DNA of 64,000 nucleotides, from contig JAAAJB010000116.1 of NCBI GenBank assembly GCA_016098155.1, forward strand, positions 1 through 64,000, written 5' to 3'. The position numbers and the translations under genes are program-made. Under the pieces are notes generated by a model that saw nothing but the letters and a program-made list of their open reading frames with translations, did not search any database and had not been told where the DNA came from. Of the stretch, positions 23,951-35,027 are shown one piece after another. Position 1 is the stretch's first letter; every line of letters begins with the position of its first letter. Source of the DNA: Actinomortierella ambigua. Its lineage: Eukaryota > Mortierellomycota > Mortierellomycetes > Mortierellales > Mortierellaceae.

Positions 23951-25496
23951 ATGTAGTAAAAGAGATGGAAAGAACAAAAAGAATATCCAAAATCGAGTAC
24001 TCGAAACCTTGTCCTCGTTTTTCACTGGCTAGTTTGGAAATACGTGCAACCTTCATGGAGCTTGCGCATCCCGCCCTCCCACCTAGTTATCTCTTAGGCC
24101 ACGCTAGTGATAATACTATTTCTGTGCCTTCACTGGGCTACCATAGAATACTTTACAACAGCCACCCTTGGTGGCTACATCAGGAGCGTAGCTAGATTTC
24201 ACGGTCATTGTTGCCTTGTGTTCTCATCTTGATATCAGGCTATGTAGGCCCTGATACCACGCCCGTTGAGCGACATGGCGGCGGCCAGCCCCATGCAATG
24301 GTGAAACTTGGTCAGAGGCGCCTTCCCAGGACACTAGCTCAATAAAGGATAGGCTGGCGACACGGATCAAGGGCATGGGCGGCATTACGAGTACTCAAGG
24401 TGTGGGTCGGCCACAGATAACAGTCCCTAGACCACAAATGACAGCAGCGGTGGTGGTCAGCGTCGAGAGGGAGGGCCAACTGAGTACTTTTTTGGCAGAT
24501 GGAGGGCATAATAAATCAATCTCCACCATGCGCAGAGTGGGAAACCTTCAACCCGCAAGTTGCTGGACTCGCTCACAAGTATCGGTAGCTGATTGGAAGT
24601 TTCGCCAGCGATCAGCAGCGACAGCAATCAAGTCTGAGAATAGTCTTGTGAGCTCACCCCACCATCGGCACATCCACAACTGCATTGGGCCCCTTTGGTG
24701 GATGTGACAACGTCCTGAAAGAGGAATGGTCCCGGACAAAGATGGCCTCCACAACACACCAGTCGCCTTGGATAGGTGGGGCCTGGTGAGGACTTGTCCA
24801 ATACGGACGCGGAAGATAGAAAGGACGAAGGAATCTAGAGTATGGTGGACGCTGACCTTGTTCACATCTGTCACGATTCCTTTGCATCTGCTGCCTGCCG
24901 GTTGTGGAGCGAAAATATGTGTAGTCGTAGGTGTTGAACGCCGGCATTAGATATAAGATGGAGATAGCAGGGCGGGCATTGGTGACAGGACTCTATTGTA
25001 CATAGGTCATGATGCGCCTTATGATTCGTCGAGGCATCAACAGTACGAGCAAACTCTAAGGCATATGCCCTGAAGGTCATATACGGTATGTATGTAGGAT
25101 CACAACTCGAGCCTTTGTTAAAGACAACGCCGTTGTTCCAACGTTATCGGCGATGAAGGCTGCTGCATCGCAGAGCCGTAACCAAGGCTGCATGTTTGGT
25201 CAATCAAACCAAACCGACGCTGCAAGCTGCGCACTTCAATGCTCGCTTTTTTTTTTCTTTCCTTCGTCAGATGACGAGAGTCGACACGGATGCGGCAAAT
25301 TATATCGTTAGGAAATCAAGCCTACAGCTGTTCTCGGTGCTACACTAAGAATACGCTAATAAAAAAGTGCAGGGATCTCTATACCCTGACCTCTTTTGTT
25401 TCATCTGACTTTGCTACCAATGTGTTGGGCTTTCTCCTCACCAGCGCGCCGTTGGCCGACAGGCATGGTGGGACAGGACACAGAGTACCATTTGAG

Positions 25497-25504
25497 TATA
25501 AAAG
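25497..25504 (+). promoter_or_regulatory. TATA box of cysteine-rich peptide gene A
   Basis: TATAAAAG lies 140 bp before the start codon. The surrounding 150 bp are nearly identical to both promoter copies in front of gene B, including a leader with CGCACATCACTTCACACC. Confidence 0.8.
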
Positions 25505-25636
25505 AGGGCCTGATGTCGCTAAACTGCGGCTTTGACATCTTTCTCTTCAATCCCAAGCGACAACTCTCTCGCACATCACTTCACACCAAGAACTTTTTCC
25601 TGACTCAGTCGTGATCCTCCAACCCATTCGCCCACA

Positions 25637-25819
25637 ATGCAGATTAAAGTCATCACCATTCTCCTCGCATTGGCCTCGGTCACCCTCGCGGCCTCTTCTG
25701 AGCCCCGCGCTGATACTCTGACCTCCACATGCACCCCACAGAGGGAGGCGGAGTGCAAGAGGCTCCGTTGCATGAATCCGTGCTGCAAGTATGGCGAATG
25801 CCACTGTAGATGTTATTAG
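25637..25819 (+). CDS. Secreted cysteine-rich peptide A, one 8-Cys module
   Basis: Intronless gene for 60 residues. Residues 1-19 are a clear secretory signal (MQIKVITILLALASVTLAA), followed by a short spacer (SSEPRADTLTS) and a mature domain of about 30 residues with eight cysteines at 32, 40, 45, 49, 50, 55, 57 and 59: C-x7-C-x4-C-x3-C-C-x4-C-x-C-x-C. The dense Cys pattern and small size fit a disulfide-knotted extracellular peptide such as a defensin-like, effector or metal-binding peptide; the exact family is not one I recognise. The gene has a strong TATA promoter, and its paralogue at 29048 shares the signal peptide almost residue for residue. Function is unknown; nothing in the sequence shows whether it is toxic, signalling or structural. 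Confidence 0.85.
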   Translation: MQIKVITILLALASVTLAASSEPRADTLTSTCTPQREAECKRLRCMNPCCKYGECHCRCY

Positions 25820-26565
25820 CTGCGACCAGAGGCTAGTAAAACATTTGGCACATATTCTGAGGTGTACTTAGCCTTTGTCAGAGTAAAACTAGTTGTCAAA
25901 GAAGAGCAGTGTCTCCTATCGCGGCCGATGAAGCTCGGCGAAGCAGCCCGTTCAGGGTCGTTCAACAAATTGCCTTGCTTTACTTTCTTCGTACTCTGGT
26001 TGATAAATGAACGATTCTTGTCCTCGCTCTACCTTCCTCTTTCTCCTCCCACGGGAATGATGCTTGATATACGATGGGAGAATGTGCATGAACGATGTAA
26101 TCGTGAGAGTTCTATGAGGCAGGAACCACTATCGCACCTTTGAGAGAAAAGACCTAGTCGTTCGTTTTCTTAACCAAGTGGTTGTGGTTCCATCCAAACT
26201 TGTATACTTTCCTATGTCCACATGGGATAATGAGCGGCATGACCCACACAATAAAGTCTCCACGATTAATCCTTGCCATCAGGAAATGGCAATGCGGGTT
26301 GGACATTGGAGCACACAATCAACCAATCAAAAGTCCCGCGTTCTTCTCGAAAAGCAACAGCAACAGCAAAACGCCTTTGTTTTCTTTTCTTTCACCTCTC
26401 GGTTTTTATTTAGATTCAGCAGTAGCCGTGCACGTCCACTGATATTATTAGCCTAGAGGTGTGGCAAAGAGTCTCAGGCTTTTTATTGCTCAGGGTAGCT
26501 TGATGTCGTCGCATCCCCTCCCCGTAACGTTGCTTGAAGTGGACTATTATAAAAGCTCTCCAACC

Positions 26566-27472
26566 TACCATAGTTATTTATGTTGCCGTAGTATTATCTT
26601 TGTGCAACGGCAGAAAACAATATCCTCAATAGCATCATCTCCTAGACGGGTACGTTTCTTTGATATGACCTGTCCTAGGTGACCAAACAGACGCTCGCTT
26701 GCTACCGACGACGCTTGAACGGAGAGATACGCTCTTGTGAGGCGAGCAAGCGTAGGATACTCCTAGCGATATGCCTTCCACCACACTTCCCTAATCTAAT
26801 ACTCCGGCCTTTCTGCTGCAAGTACCGATCCAAATCATCTTCTTTTGGCGCGCTTTCTTCGATTTGCTGGTCGCGCCATCCAACATATCCTTGCTCCTTT
26901 TGCTTGCATTTTTTCGTCGTGGTCACCTTTTTGCCCATCACTTGAAGTGTTGTGTAAAAAAAAAAAAGTCGAGTAGTCTTGCCCCCCCCCCGCCTCAGTT
27001 CTTTGGGCGAATTCGCGTCGCAATCTGTCATGTCATAAACAAGCTTTAAACCCGTATGTAGAATACCAGCGATCACAATCCCGAAGCCCCAAAAAGGGCA
27101 TTAGGGCGCGTACACGGGAATTAATAACTCGACCCTTTGAAGGATTTGACAAATATACGGGTGCAGTTTTTCGGATTACGGCAATAAGCAAGTATTCGGC
27201 CTGGACTCCAACTGAAGCCCTAGAAAAGAACTATGCGAAAACGGCCAAAAAGCACATAGAAAAATACGGCCAAGTCGGAGTGTACTAAACGCACTACCAA
27301 GATGCATGGGGTTTCCAAGAGTCGGCTGGGGCAAAACAAAAAGACGTAGGGTATACGACACCGAATCTAATTGACAAATTTCCAAGCCCACTGGTACACC
27401 ATAGTACGATAGTACACAGTACGCGAACTTGTGTATCGGTATGCGAAAGTACTACTAGCCAAGATATGTACG
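26566..27472. other. Spacer between the two duplicated units
   Basis: About 0.9 kb, AT-richer to the right, with poly-A at 26956-26967 and a C run at 26982-26991. No conserved protein, RNA gene or transposon hallmark is recognised. Confidence 0.5.
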
Positions 27473-28733
27473 TCCTGATGCTACGCTCGTCGATTGCAAT
27501 GCGGCGGCCAGACTATGCAATGATGAAACTTGATCAGAGACATCTTGCCAGGACACTAGCTCAATACAGGACAGGCCGGTGACGCAGGTTAAGGTGGCAC
27601 GCGGAGAAGAGAGGACATGATCAGTATCGCGAGTACTCAGGGTGTGGATCGGCCACAGACAACAGTAAAACATCGAGGGGGAGGGCCAGCTGAGTACCTT
27701 TTGGTAGAGCGATGGGTGGGGGGTATGGTGAATCAATCTCCACCATGCGCAGAGTGGGAAACCCTTAACCCGCAAGTTGCTGCGCTCGTTCACGAGTATC
27801 GATAGCTGACTGGAAGTTTTCGCCAGCGATCAGCAGCGACAGCAACCAAATGTGAGAATGGGCCTTGTGAGCTCACCCCAGGAACACACCACCACCGGCC
27901 AGATCAAGGCACATCCACGACTGTATTGAGTCCCTCTGGTGGGTGTGGTAACGCCCTGAAAGAGGAATAGTTCTGGACAAAGATGGCCTCAGTCACCTTG
28001 GGTATGTGGGACTTATCCAATGCGGACGCGGACGTTAGAAAGGACGAAACAATAATTGAGTATGGTGAACGCTGATGACGACATTGCTCACATCCGTCAC
28101 GATTCCTTTGCATCTGATGGCAACTGGTTCTGGAACGAGAACATGTGTAGTCGCAGGGATTGAACGCGAACAATAGATAGAACGATGGAGATAGCAGGGC
28201 GGGGATTTTTGGCAGGATTCTATTGTACAGTAGGTCATGAGGCGCCTTATGATATTCGTACAAGGTTTCAACAGTACAAGCAGAAGCTATTTGTATACCT
28301 TGAAGATCATGTACGGTATTTAGGATCACAACTCAAGCTTTTGTTGAAGACAATACCATTGTCCTATTTGATGCATTTTATTCTCTCTTCTTTTCCTTAA
28401 AAAGTTATCGGCAATGAAGGTTGCTGCATCGCTGAGCCGTAACCAAGATTACCTTTTTGGTCAAACAAAATCAGGCCGACGCCGCAAGCTGCGTACTCTA
28501 CGGCTCGCCTTCGCCAGATGACGAGTTTATCAAGTCTACGACTGTTGTCGGTGCTACACTAAGAATATGCTAGTAAAAAAAAAAAAGTGCTCGACCGATG
28601 TACCCCTTTTTTGTACCCGACCTTTTTTTTTTGTGGTTTACCTGACTTTGCTACCAATGTGTTGGGCTTTCTCCTCACCAGCACGCCGTTGGCCGACAGG
28701 CATGGTGGGGCGGGACACAGAGTACCATTTGAG

Positions 28734-28741
28734 TATAAAAG
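28734..28741 (+). promoter_or_regulatory. Upstream TATA box in doubled promoter B
   Basis: TATAAAAG in the distal promoter copy, 314 bp before the start codon. It would give a transcript with a longer leader that reads through the proximal promoter. Confidence 0.6.
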
Positions 28742-28907
28742 AGTGCCCGATGTCGCTAAACTGCAGTTTGGCATCTTTCTCTTCATCCCATGTCCTTTTT
28801 TTTTTTGTGGTTTATCTGACTTTGCTACCAATGTGTTGGGCTTTTTCCTCACCAGCACGCCGTTGGCCGACAGGCATGGTGTGGCGGGACACAGAGTACC
28901 ATTTGAG

Positions 28908-28915
28908 TATAAAAG
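28908..28915 (+). promoter_or_regulatory. Proximal TATA box of cysteine-rich peptide gene B
   Basis: TATAAAAG exactly 140 bp before the start codon at 29048, the same offset as in copy A. Confidence 0.8.
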
Positions 28916-29047
28916 AGTGCCTGATGTCGCTAAACTGCAGTTGTGACATCTTTCTCCTCAATCCCAAGCGACAACTCCCTCGCACATCACTTCACACCAA
29001 GAACCCTTTCCTGACCCAGTCGTGACCTTCCAACCTATTCGCCCACA

Positions 29048-29335
29048 ATGCAGATCAAAGTCATTACCATTCTCTTCGCATTGGCCTCGGTCACCCTCGC
29101 GGCCTCTTCTCAGCCCCGCGCAGATACTCTGGCCTCCACATGCACCCCAGAGATGGAGAAACAATGCCTGGCGGCCCGTTGCAGCAATCCATACTGCAAG
29201 GATAACAAATGTGGTTGCGGACCCCTTCCCGAGCCTGTCTGCACCCCAGAGAAGGAGAGGCAGTGCCAGCGGATCTATTGCAAGGATCCGTGCTGCGAGA
29301 AGGGCCAATGCAAGTGTAATTGTGGTTACGAATAG
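29048..29335 (+). CDS. Secreted cysteine-rich peptide B, two Cys modules
   Basis: Intronless, 95 residues. The signal peptide (1-19) differs from peptide A by one residue (F10 for L10). The mature part is a tandem of two modules joined by a short G-P-L-P-E-P-V linker. The second module (Cys 65, 73, 78, 82, 83, 88, 90, 92) has the full eight-Cys pattern of peptide A. The first (Cys 32, 40, 45, 50, 55, 57) has the same spacing but lacks the fourth and eighth cysteines (Tyr49 and Pro59). Each module begins C-T-P-E. An odd feature is that the first module has six cysteines and the second eight, so both remain even-numbered. Likely exported and oxidised in the secretory pathway; function unknown. 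Confidence 0.88.
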   Translation: MQIKVITILFALASVTLAASSQPRADTLASTCTPEMEKQCLAARCSNPYCKDNKCGCGPLPEPVCTPEKERQCQRIYCKDPCCEKGQCKCNCGYE

Positions 29336-30175
29336 TTGCGACCATAGGCTAGTAAAACATTTGGCACAGATTCTGAGGTGTACTTAGCCTTCATCAGAGT
29401 AAAACTCGCTGTCAAAGAATGATAACGAAGTGCAGTTTCTCCTATTGAAGCCGGTGAACCAGCTCGTTCAGGGTCGTTCTACAAATTTGCCGTGCTTTCC
29501 TCCCTTTGCACTCTCGTTGATAAATGAACGGTTCTTATCCTTGCTCTACCTTCCTCTTTCTCTTCCCACGGGCATGGTGCTTGATATGCGATGGGAGAAT
29601 GTGCATGAACGATCTGAACGTGAGAACTATGAAGCAGGAAGCACTCTCGCACCTTTGAGAGAAAAGACCCAGACGTTCGTTTTCTTAACCAAGTGGTTGT
29701 GGCTCCGTCCAAACTTGTATACCTTCCTTTGTCCAGCATGGGATGCTAGCGGCATGAACCTCGCAATAATATCTCCTTGCCATGGAGAAATGACAATGCA
29801 GGTCGGACATTCGAGCAAACAGCCAAAACATCAATAAAGTGCCATATTCTTTCCGACAAGCAACAGCAACAGCAACAGCAACAACAAAAACATCTTAGAA
29901 AGGACACTACTAACATGGGCTTTTCTTTGTCTTCTGTTCTACCACCTCCGGAGAAGGGGTTTGCACAGTCGTGATGAGTGTTAGATTCAGCAGTAACCGC
30001 ACACGTCCACAGCCCTACAGCCTTTGGTCAGCACTAGTGCTAGGCAGCACACAAGTGGAGTGCAGTCAAGGTAAAAGAGTTGCTGGCCTTTTATCTATAA
30101 CGAGGCTTGATAACGTCGCATCCTCTCCTCCACCGCAAAGTAGCTTAAAGTGGATACTACAAAAGCTCTCCAGCT

Positions 30176-30753
30176 TTCCTTTGAAACGGGATATGGCTAC
30201 GCATGTCGAGGCTGCTTGTTGTTCCCATGTTGGCATCTCTTGACTGCACGCGGTGTCTACAAGTGCGATCAGCTGCTGCAGCCTATCAAGGAATATTGTC
30301 CCGGATCGAGCTGTGTGGGATCGGCGTTGTTTATGTGGGATGTATTACCACGACTTGCACCCTCTCGAAAACACATTCATATGAACCTTGGTGAGCGGAG
30401 GTTCGAAGCATCATTTGTTCGTTGTGCTTCCATACGCGTTGGAAGGGAGTGACTGCTCTTCCCGATATGGAATCTCTCTCTCTCCTCTTGGTCGGTGGCG
30501 GCTCCCTTTTATCCCAACTCCGCTACTGTTGCTGCATTTTACCTTGGGGGTTCAGGACAAACCCGATCAGAAAAAAGTACCCCAACCCAACCCATTGTTG
30601 TCTTACCCGCATTCCATCGACATTCTCTTTTGCCGCCAACCAAAGAGAATCCTCCCCGCCCTCACATTCTCCTTCCCTTCCCTTCCTTTCCTCTCCCTCG
30701 CCCCCTTCCCCGGTTGCCATTCCGATCCGCTGATCAGCTAACCCTCTTCCACC
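30176..30753. other. TIM44 upstream region
   Basis: About 580 bp of unique sequence ending in a C/T-rich leader in front of the TIM44 start codon. No separate gene is recognised. Confidence 0.45.
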
Positions 30754-32752
30754 ATGTCGGCTCTCCGATCCATCGTCTCATCCCCTGCAGCCAAGACCGC
30801 TGCTCTCCGGCCATCGCTGCTCCTGACCTCGTCCTCCTCTCCCCACCGCCTGGTGGCTGCAGTTCAGGCCCGACAGGGTGTTGCTGCTGCTGGTACTGGC
30901 CACCCAATGGCCCTGGCCAGTGGTGGCAGCCGTCGCTACGAGTCGCAGAGTGCCTTTGGCAAGTTCTTTGAGACCCTCAAGGGCGAGATCAAGAAGCAGC
31001 AGGATATGGCCGCTGCCCAAAAGACCCTGCAGTCCGAGGCTGGCCAGGCCACCGAGAGTGAGACTCTGAAGAAGGCAAAGGAGGCCTTTGAGAAGGCCAA
31101 GGTAAAGAAGAAAAGAAAAAGAAAAAAAGATACTTTGAGGGTGGGGAAAGATTTGCTTTCGGAAAGGAAAGGGTAGGGGGGAAAATATAATAACGGCCGT
31201 TGATAAAATCGCTAACGAGCCATCACTTTTCTTCTCTTTCTTGATATTTTGTAGGAGGGTGCTGCCAGCGCCGGCGTGTCGTCGGAGAAGCTTAAGCAGA
31301 CTGCCGACGCTGTTCGCAAGGCCACTGGAAAGGTCGGCGAGACTGTCCAGGAGACGCTCAAGGGTGCTTCCGAGACCGAGTTTGTCAAGGCATCGAAGGA
31401 GAAGGTGAGTGAATGGCTACCATTGACACTTTTTTGAGGTCCTAATTTCTCATCAAGTAACGAGCAAGGCAAAAGTCCTGATCCTACGGTGCGACAATTT
31501 CTTTTCTTTTCTTTTCTCTTCGTTAGTTTGCCGAGACTGGAAAAGTGTTCCAGGAGACGGTCGAGGGGGCTGCCAAGCCAATTGTCGAGAATCCGTACTT
31601 CCAGAACATGAAGGAGTCTGTTGAGAGCGTGATCCAGGATACCGAGTCCCGCTATGGTGGCTTTACACCAAAGTCGGTTCGTCGCCGTGCCCGTGGCCTC
31701 GATCCCAACTACCGCCCTGCTGACAAGGCCAAGTACCAGGTCGCTGTGGAGGATACCAAGGAGGACCCCAAGTACGAGCCACTTTTTCACCTCCCCCCTC
31801 TCTCCACGAAAGAAAAAAGAAAGTTTCTTGTTTTCAGCAGGAGCAATTATGCCCTTAACCGAATAACTAACTCATTCATTGATCAATACCCTCGACAAAA
31901 AATAGTGCTGGCGAGTCGATGGTGCTGCACAAGGATGCCGCATGGAAGGAGAGCTGGAACAAGTTCAAGGACACCAGCCCTGTGATGCAAAAGGTGTTTG
32001 ACATGAAGAAGAACTATGAGGAGTCTGACAATGTCTTTGTTGCATGGGCTCGTGTGGTCACGGACAAGCTCTCGGACGTCTGGACATCGATGTTGGACGA
32101 GACAGAGAATGCCCAGGCGGTCCGCGCTATGCAAATGATCGACCGTCGCTTCAAGATGGAGAGGTTCATGAAGGACTGCCGTGAGTTTATCATTCCAGAG
32201 GTCATGGAGGCCTACCTCAACGGTGATTCCGATACCCTCAAGGAGTGGTGCTCTGAGGCTGTAAGTGTTGCACTTTTTTTTTTCTTTTTTTTTTTTTACT
32301 GCATGCATTCAGGTGAAGGAGGTTCTCATATTTGTCGTGTTTCCGAGTAATCTTTGACTAACCTGTTCTTTTTTTTTCTCTCTTTCTCTTTCTTTGTCAT
32401 GCCCTCCTCACCGATATAGACATACAATGTCCTGACAGCAACGATCCAGGCCCAGATCCAGCAGGGTCTGGTGAGCGACTGCAAGATCCTGGAGCTGCGC
32501 CATGTGGACCTGGTGTCTGCCAAGGTGTTGGAGAATGACGTGCCGGTGATGATTGTGTCGTTCCAGACACAGGAGATTATTGTCTTCCGCAACCGCATCA
32601 CCAAGGAAATTGTCTATGGCAAGGAGGACGCGATCGAGGAGGCCACCTATGCCTGTGTCATCACTCTGGACCCTGACCAGCTGCTCAACCCGCTGACGCG
32701 TGGTATCCGCGTCATGGATATGGCCAAGCACAACAGCCGTTCTTACATTTAA
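30754..32752 (+). CDS. TIM44: Mitochondrial import motor subunit TIM44
   Basis: Matrix-side scaffold that tethers mtHsp70 to the TIM23 channel. Five exons, 30754-31101, 31255-31404, 31527-31771, 31906-32260 and 32420-32752, encode 476 residues. Residues 1-65 are Ser/Ala/Arg-rich, a mitochondrial presequence. A helical, charged region follows (about 67-250) with the conserved F-G-K-F-F-E-T-L-K-x-E-I-K-K-Q segment. The C-terminal Tim44 domain (about 300-476) shows WKESWNKFKDTSPVMQKVFD, YEESDN, R-F-M-K-D-C-R-E-F-I-I-P-E-V-M-E-A, and the V-M-I-V-S-F-Q-T-Q-E block. Exon 3 joins exon 4 through a split Asn codon, which restores the frame expected for the family. It converges on the tetraspanin-like gene, 457 bp between stops. 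Confidence 0.95.
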
Positions 32753-33209
32753 ACGGATTTTTTTTCTCAAAATTAGACTCACAATGGAGGTAGCGAAATC
32801 TGCTCCTCTTTTTGTTGCTGTTGTTTTTTTTTCTTCTTCTTCTCTCGTTTCTTGTCCTCTTTTGATTCCATGTAGCATACTTCTATTTTTTTCTTCACCT
32901 TCACCTTCATCCCCCGAAAAAGTTTCATCATAGCACACCTTCGCCTCATAGACGACATACCATGCAATAATGTATATTGTCCCATCCTACATTTTTCTTG
33001 CTAATCAGTTGGCTTTTCCGGAGATGCAATTTGCTGTTCAGAGATTTATTGGAGTTGGGGGGTAATATACATACTAAAAAGCGGTGGAGGAGGGGGGTAT
33101 GAATCATGAAGGAGAGAAGGGGGGGGGAAGAGACCTCCCTCTGTTTTGTTGTTTTTCATAGTTCCTTTTTTGCGGGGTAGGCACGTTTTGCATGTTTTTT
33201 TTTGTGTGT
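32753..33209. other. Intergenic between convergent genes
   Basis: T-rich 3' flanks of TIM44 and of the tetraspanin-like gene with a G run at 33119-33127. Nothing else is recognised. Confidence 0.45.
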
Positions 33210-34096
33210 TTAGATGGATGCCTTGAACATGCCCTCCTTACGACCGATGCGAATATAACGCTCCTCGTCGTTGCGGGCCTGGATGAGGATGACGGTGGTG
33301 ATGAAGCAAAAGACGTTGACGATGGTGAAGCCAAAGAGCGAGGTGAACAACTTGCGCAGGTAGCCATCGGCAAAGGCCGAGATCTTTTCCTCGCAGCCCG
33401 GAAACTCGAGTGGGTTCTTGGCACAGATGCCCTCGCTGACCACATCGCCCTTGTTCCAAGAGTAGCCACAGCAATACCCATACCCATCCTGCTCCAGCAT
33501 CTCCTGGAACTGGACCTTGAGCGAGGCCGGCCATTCCTGTCGCCACTTTTCGTCAAACAGCGAGCGCATCCGAAGCGTCTTGAACCACACCACGCCGCCC
33601 AGCGCCAGCTCTGCCAGGATCGCGACGAGCACCAGCCAGCAAAACACGACCAGAATCTTCTTGCGCTCGATTGGCTTTACCCCCGCCACATACCCGACCA
33701 GCGACGTTATGGCGACAAATCCTCCTATGACCGTACCAGCTATTTTTTGACATTGGTTTAAAAAAATAATAAAGTGTGAGCAATTCAAATGAGTGTCGGC
33801 CAACAATTCATTGACAAAGGAAGGAGGGAAGGGAGAGAGAGAGAGGAGAGAGAAAAGTAAAGAATGGACTCTTTCACCTTCCTTCCTTCCTCCCCTCTAA
33901 AGAAGAAGCATGCAAGTGTCTTTGAGCAACACATACTGATTTCAATCTCTGGAGAGATGACGGCCTCTCGAGGGGTCTGGCCATCTTTGGATTGTGCAAG
34001 CCAAACATTGCCGAGAACAAGAGCGCCAATGCCCGTGAGGAAGTAGAGTGTTGTGAAGAAGTAGTAATAAATCTGCAGCCTTCGGAGGGACGTCAT
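33210..34096 (-). CDS. Tetraspanin-like four-helix membrane protein
   Basis: Two exons, 34096-33937 and 33739-33210, encode 229 residues. Four hydrophobic segments are visible: about residues 10-30, 52-72, 80-105 and 188-210. The large extracellular loop lies between TM3 and TM4 and contains a Cys-Cys-Gly motif (YGYCCGYSW), with further cysteines at the I-C-A-K and P-G-C-E-E positions. The order TM1, short loop, TM2, TM3, CCG loop, TM4 is the tetraspanin plan. Fungal tetraspanins organise plasma-membrane domains, and Pls1 types act in penetration structures; this one is short and cannot be assigned to Pls1. The intron lies after residue 53, in phase 1, where the split codon gives Thr. Confidence 0.8.
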
Positions 34097-35027
34097 GGTG
34101 GTTCAATCCCAAGAGTCGTTACAGGGAGTGGCGAGCGTTCGAGACGGGTGAGGTTGAGAGTGCGTGAGAGGAGAGAGAAAAAGTAAGAGAGTGAAGAAGA
34201 ATGATGAGTGTGTGGTGGTTGAATGGGATGATGAAGAGGGGCTCAAGAGAAAGTGAGCAGATGCTGTTTAAGGAGACAGAGGGAGAGGGAGAGAGAGAGA
34301 GGGAGAGAGAGCGCGAAGGAGGAACAGCAAAAAGGGTACAAATGCAATGGATTAGAGAGAGGTGTGAGATGTGCCAATGGGAGGAAGGACAATGCAACAA
34401 TGACAGAGAAAGAGAGAGGTAGAGAAAAAAAAAAGAGACAAGCAAAATAGCAATAGCGACAATGGCCCTATCATGTCAAAGCCAGCAAATTGCACTGTTT
34501 CAATTGATGGTGCCTGAAAAACTGGCATGTCTGACTTTTGGCTCTCACACACAATAATAATCTCTCCTCCCTGCGGAGATATACCAAAGAGAGGGGAAAG
34601 AGGAAAAAAAGGGGGGTCAAGACCGTTGTTGTACACGTTTTCTCTACTGCTGATCTCAATAGCTGTGCCAACATATCGTATAACATGCTCATACATGCTC
34701 ATACTGGGTTGCTTAGGAGGCAACACCCTGTCCCTGTGGATACTCGTCACCAAATGAACATTCACGCCCTGTTGTCGGTGCGATCAGTGATCAACCTTCA
34801 TTTGGTATATGGCATGCCAGTAAAATGATTCTCGCCAACCCTGGGTGCATGCAGGACCTTTGTAGGAGGTCTCCACCCATGATATTGTCCATAGAAACTC
34901 TTGTACCCCCTGGGCTACTTTTGGGACTCCACGCCTGCACTTCATTTTATTATGATCGTAGATGTCGTGTGTGCACAGAAAATTCGCTTATCTTGCATTT
35001 CATCCCCCCCCCCCTTCACTCCTTCCC
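34097..35027. other. Intergenic with GA-rich tract
   Basis: Tetraspanin-like gene promoter. GA-rich sequence runs from 34240 to 34430 and is followed by unique DNA with a C run at 35007-35016. No gene is recognised. Confidence 0.5.

Larger units (their letters stand above)
24250..26565 (+). repeat. Cysteine-rich peptide unit, copy A
   Basis: First of two diverged direct copies. Matching blocks run in the same order in both: the left arm (a shared CGGCGGCCAG, then ATGAAACTTG-like and CCAGGACACTAGCTCAATA stretches), an inner non-coding arm of about 1 kb, the promoter and signal-peptide gene, a 3' arm (GCTAGTAAAACATTTGGCAC and on) and a CAA/CAG-rich right end followed by an AAGCTCTCCA block. 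Identity is high around the gene and lower in the arms, with many small indels. No transposase, terminal repeat or target duplication is seen. Confidence 0.8.
28622..28975 (+). repeat. Tandem duplication of the peptide promoter (174-bp period)
   Basis: Two near-identical copies, each starting at a T run followed by TGGTTTA-C/T-CTGACTTTGC and each holding a TATAAAAG box (28734 and 28908, 174 bp apart). Copy A at 25390-25560 has only one. The second copy is joined to the leader and start codon. Confidence 0.88.
27473..30175 (+). repeat. Cysteine-rich peptide unit, copy B
   Basis: Second direct copy of the unit at 24250-26565. It is longer mainly because of a tandem doubling of the promoter (28622-28975) and an insertion of about 100 bp near its right end (around 29900-30060). 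The gene it carries has two cysteine modules where copy A has one. Ends are approximate because identity fades gradually. Confidence 0.8.

Noticed and set aside
34091..34112. GGTTCAATCCC, a B-box-like sequence
   Set aside because: No A box upstream; it overlaps the start codon region of the tetraspanin-like gene.
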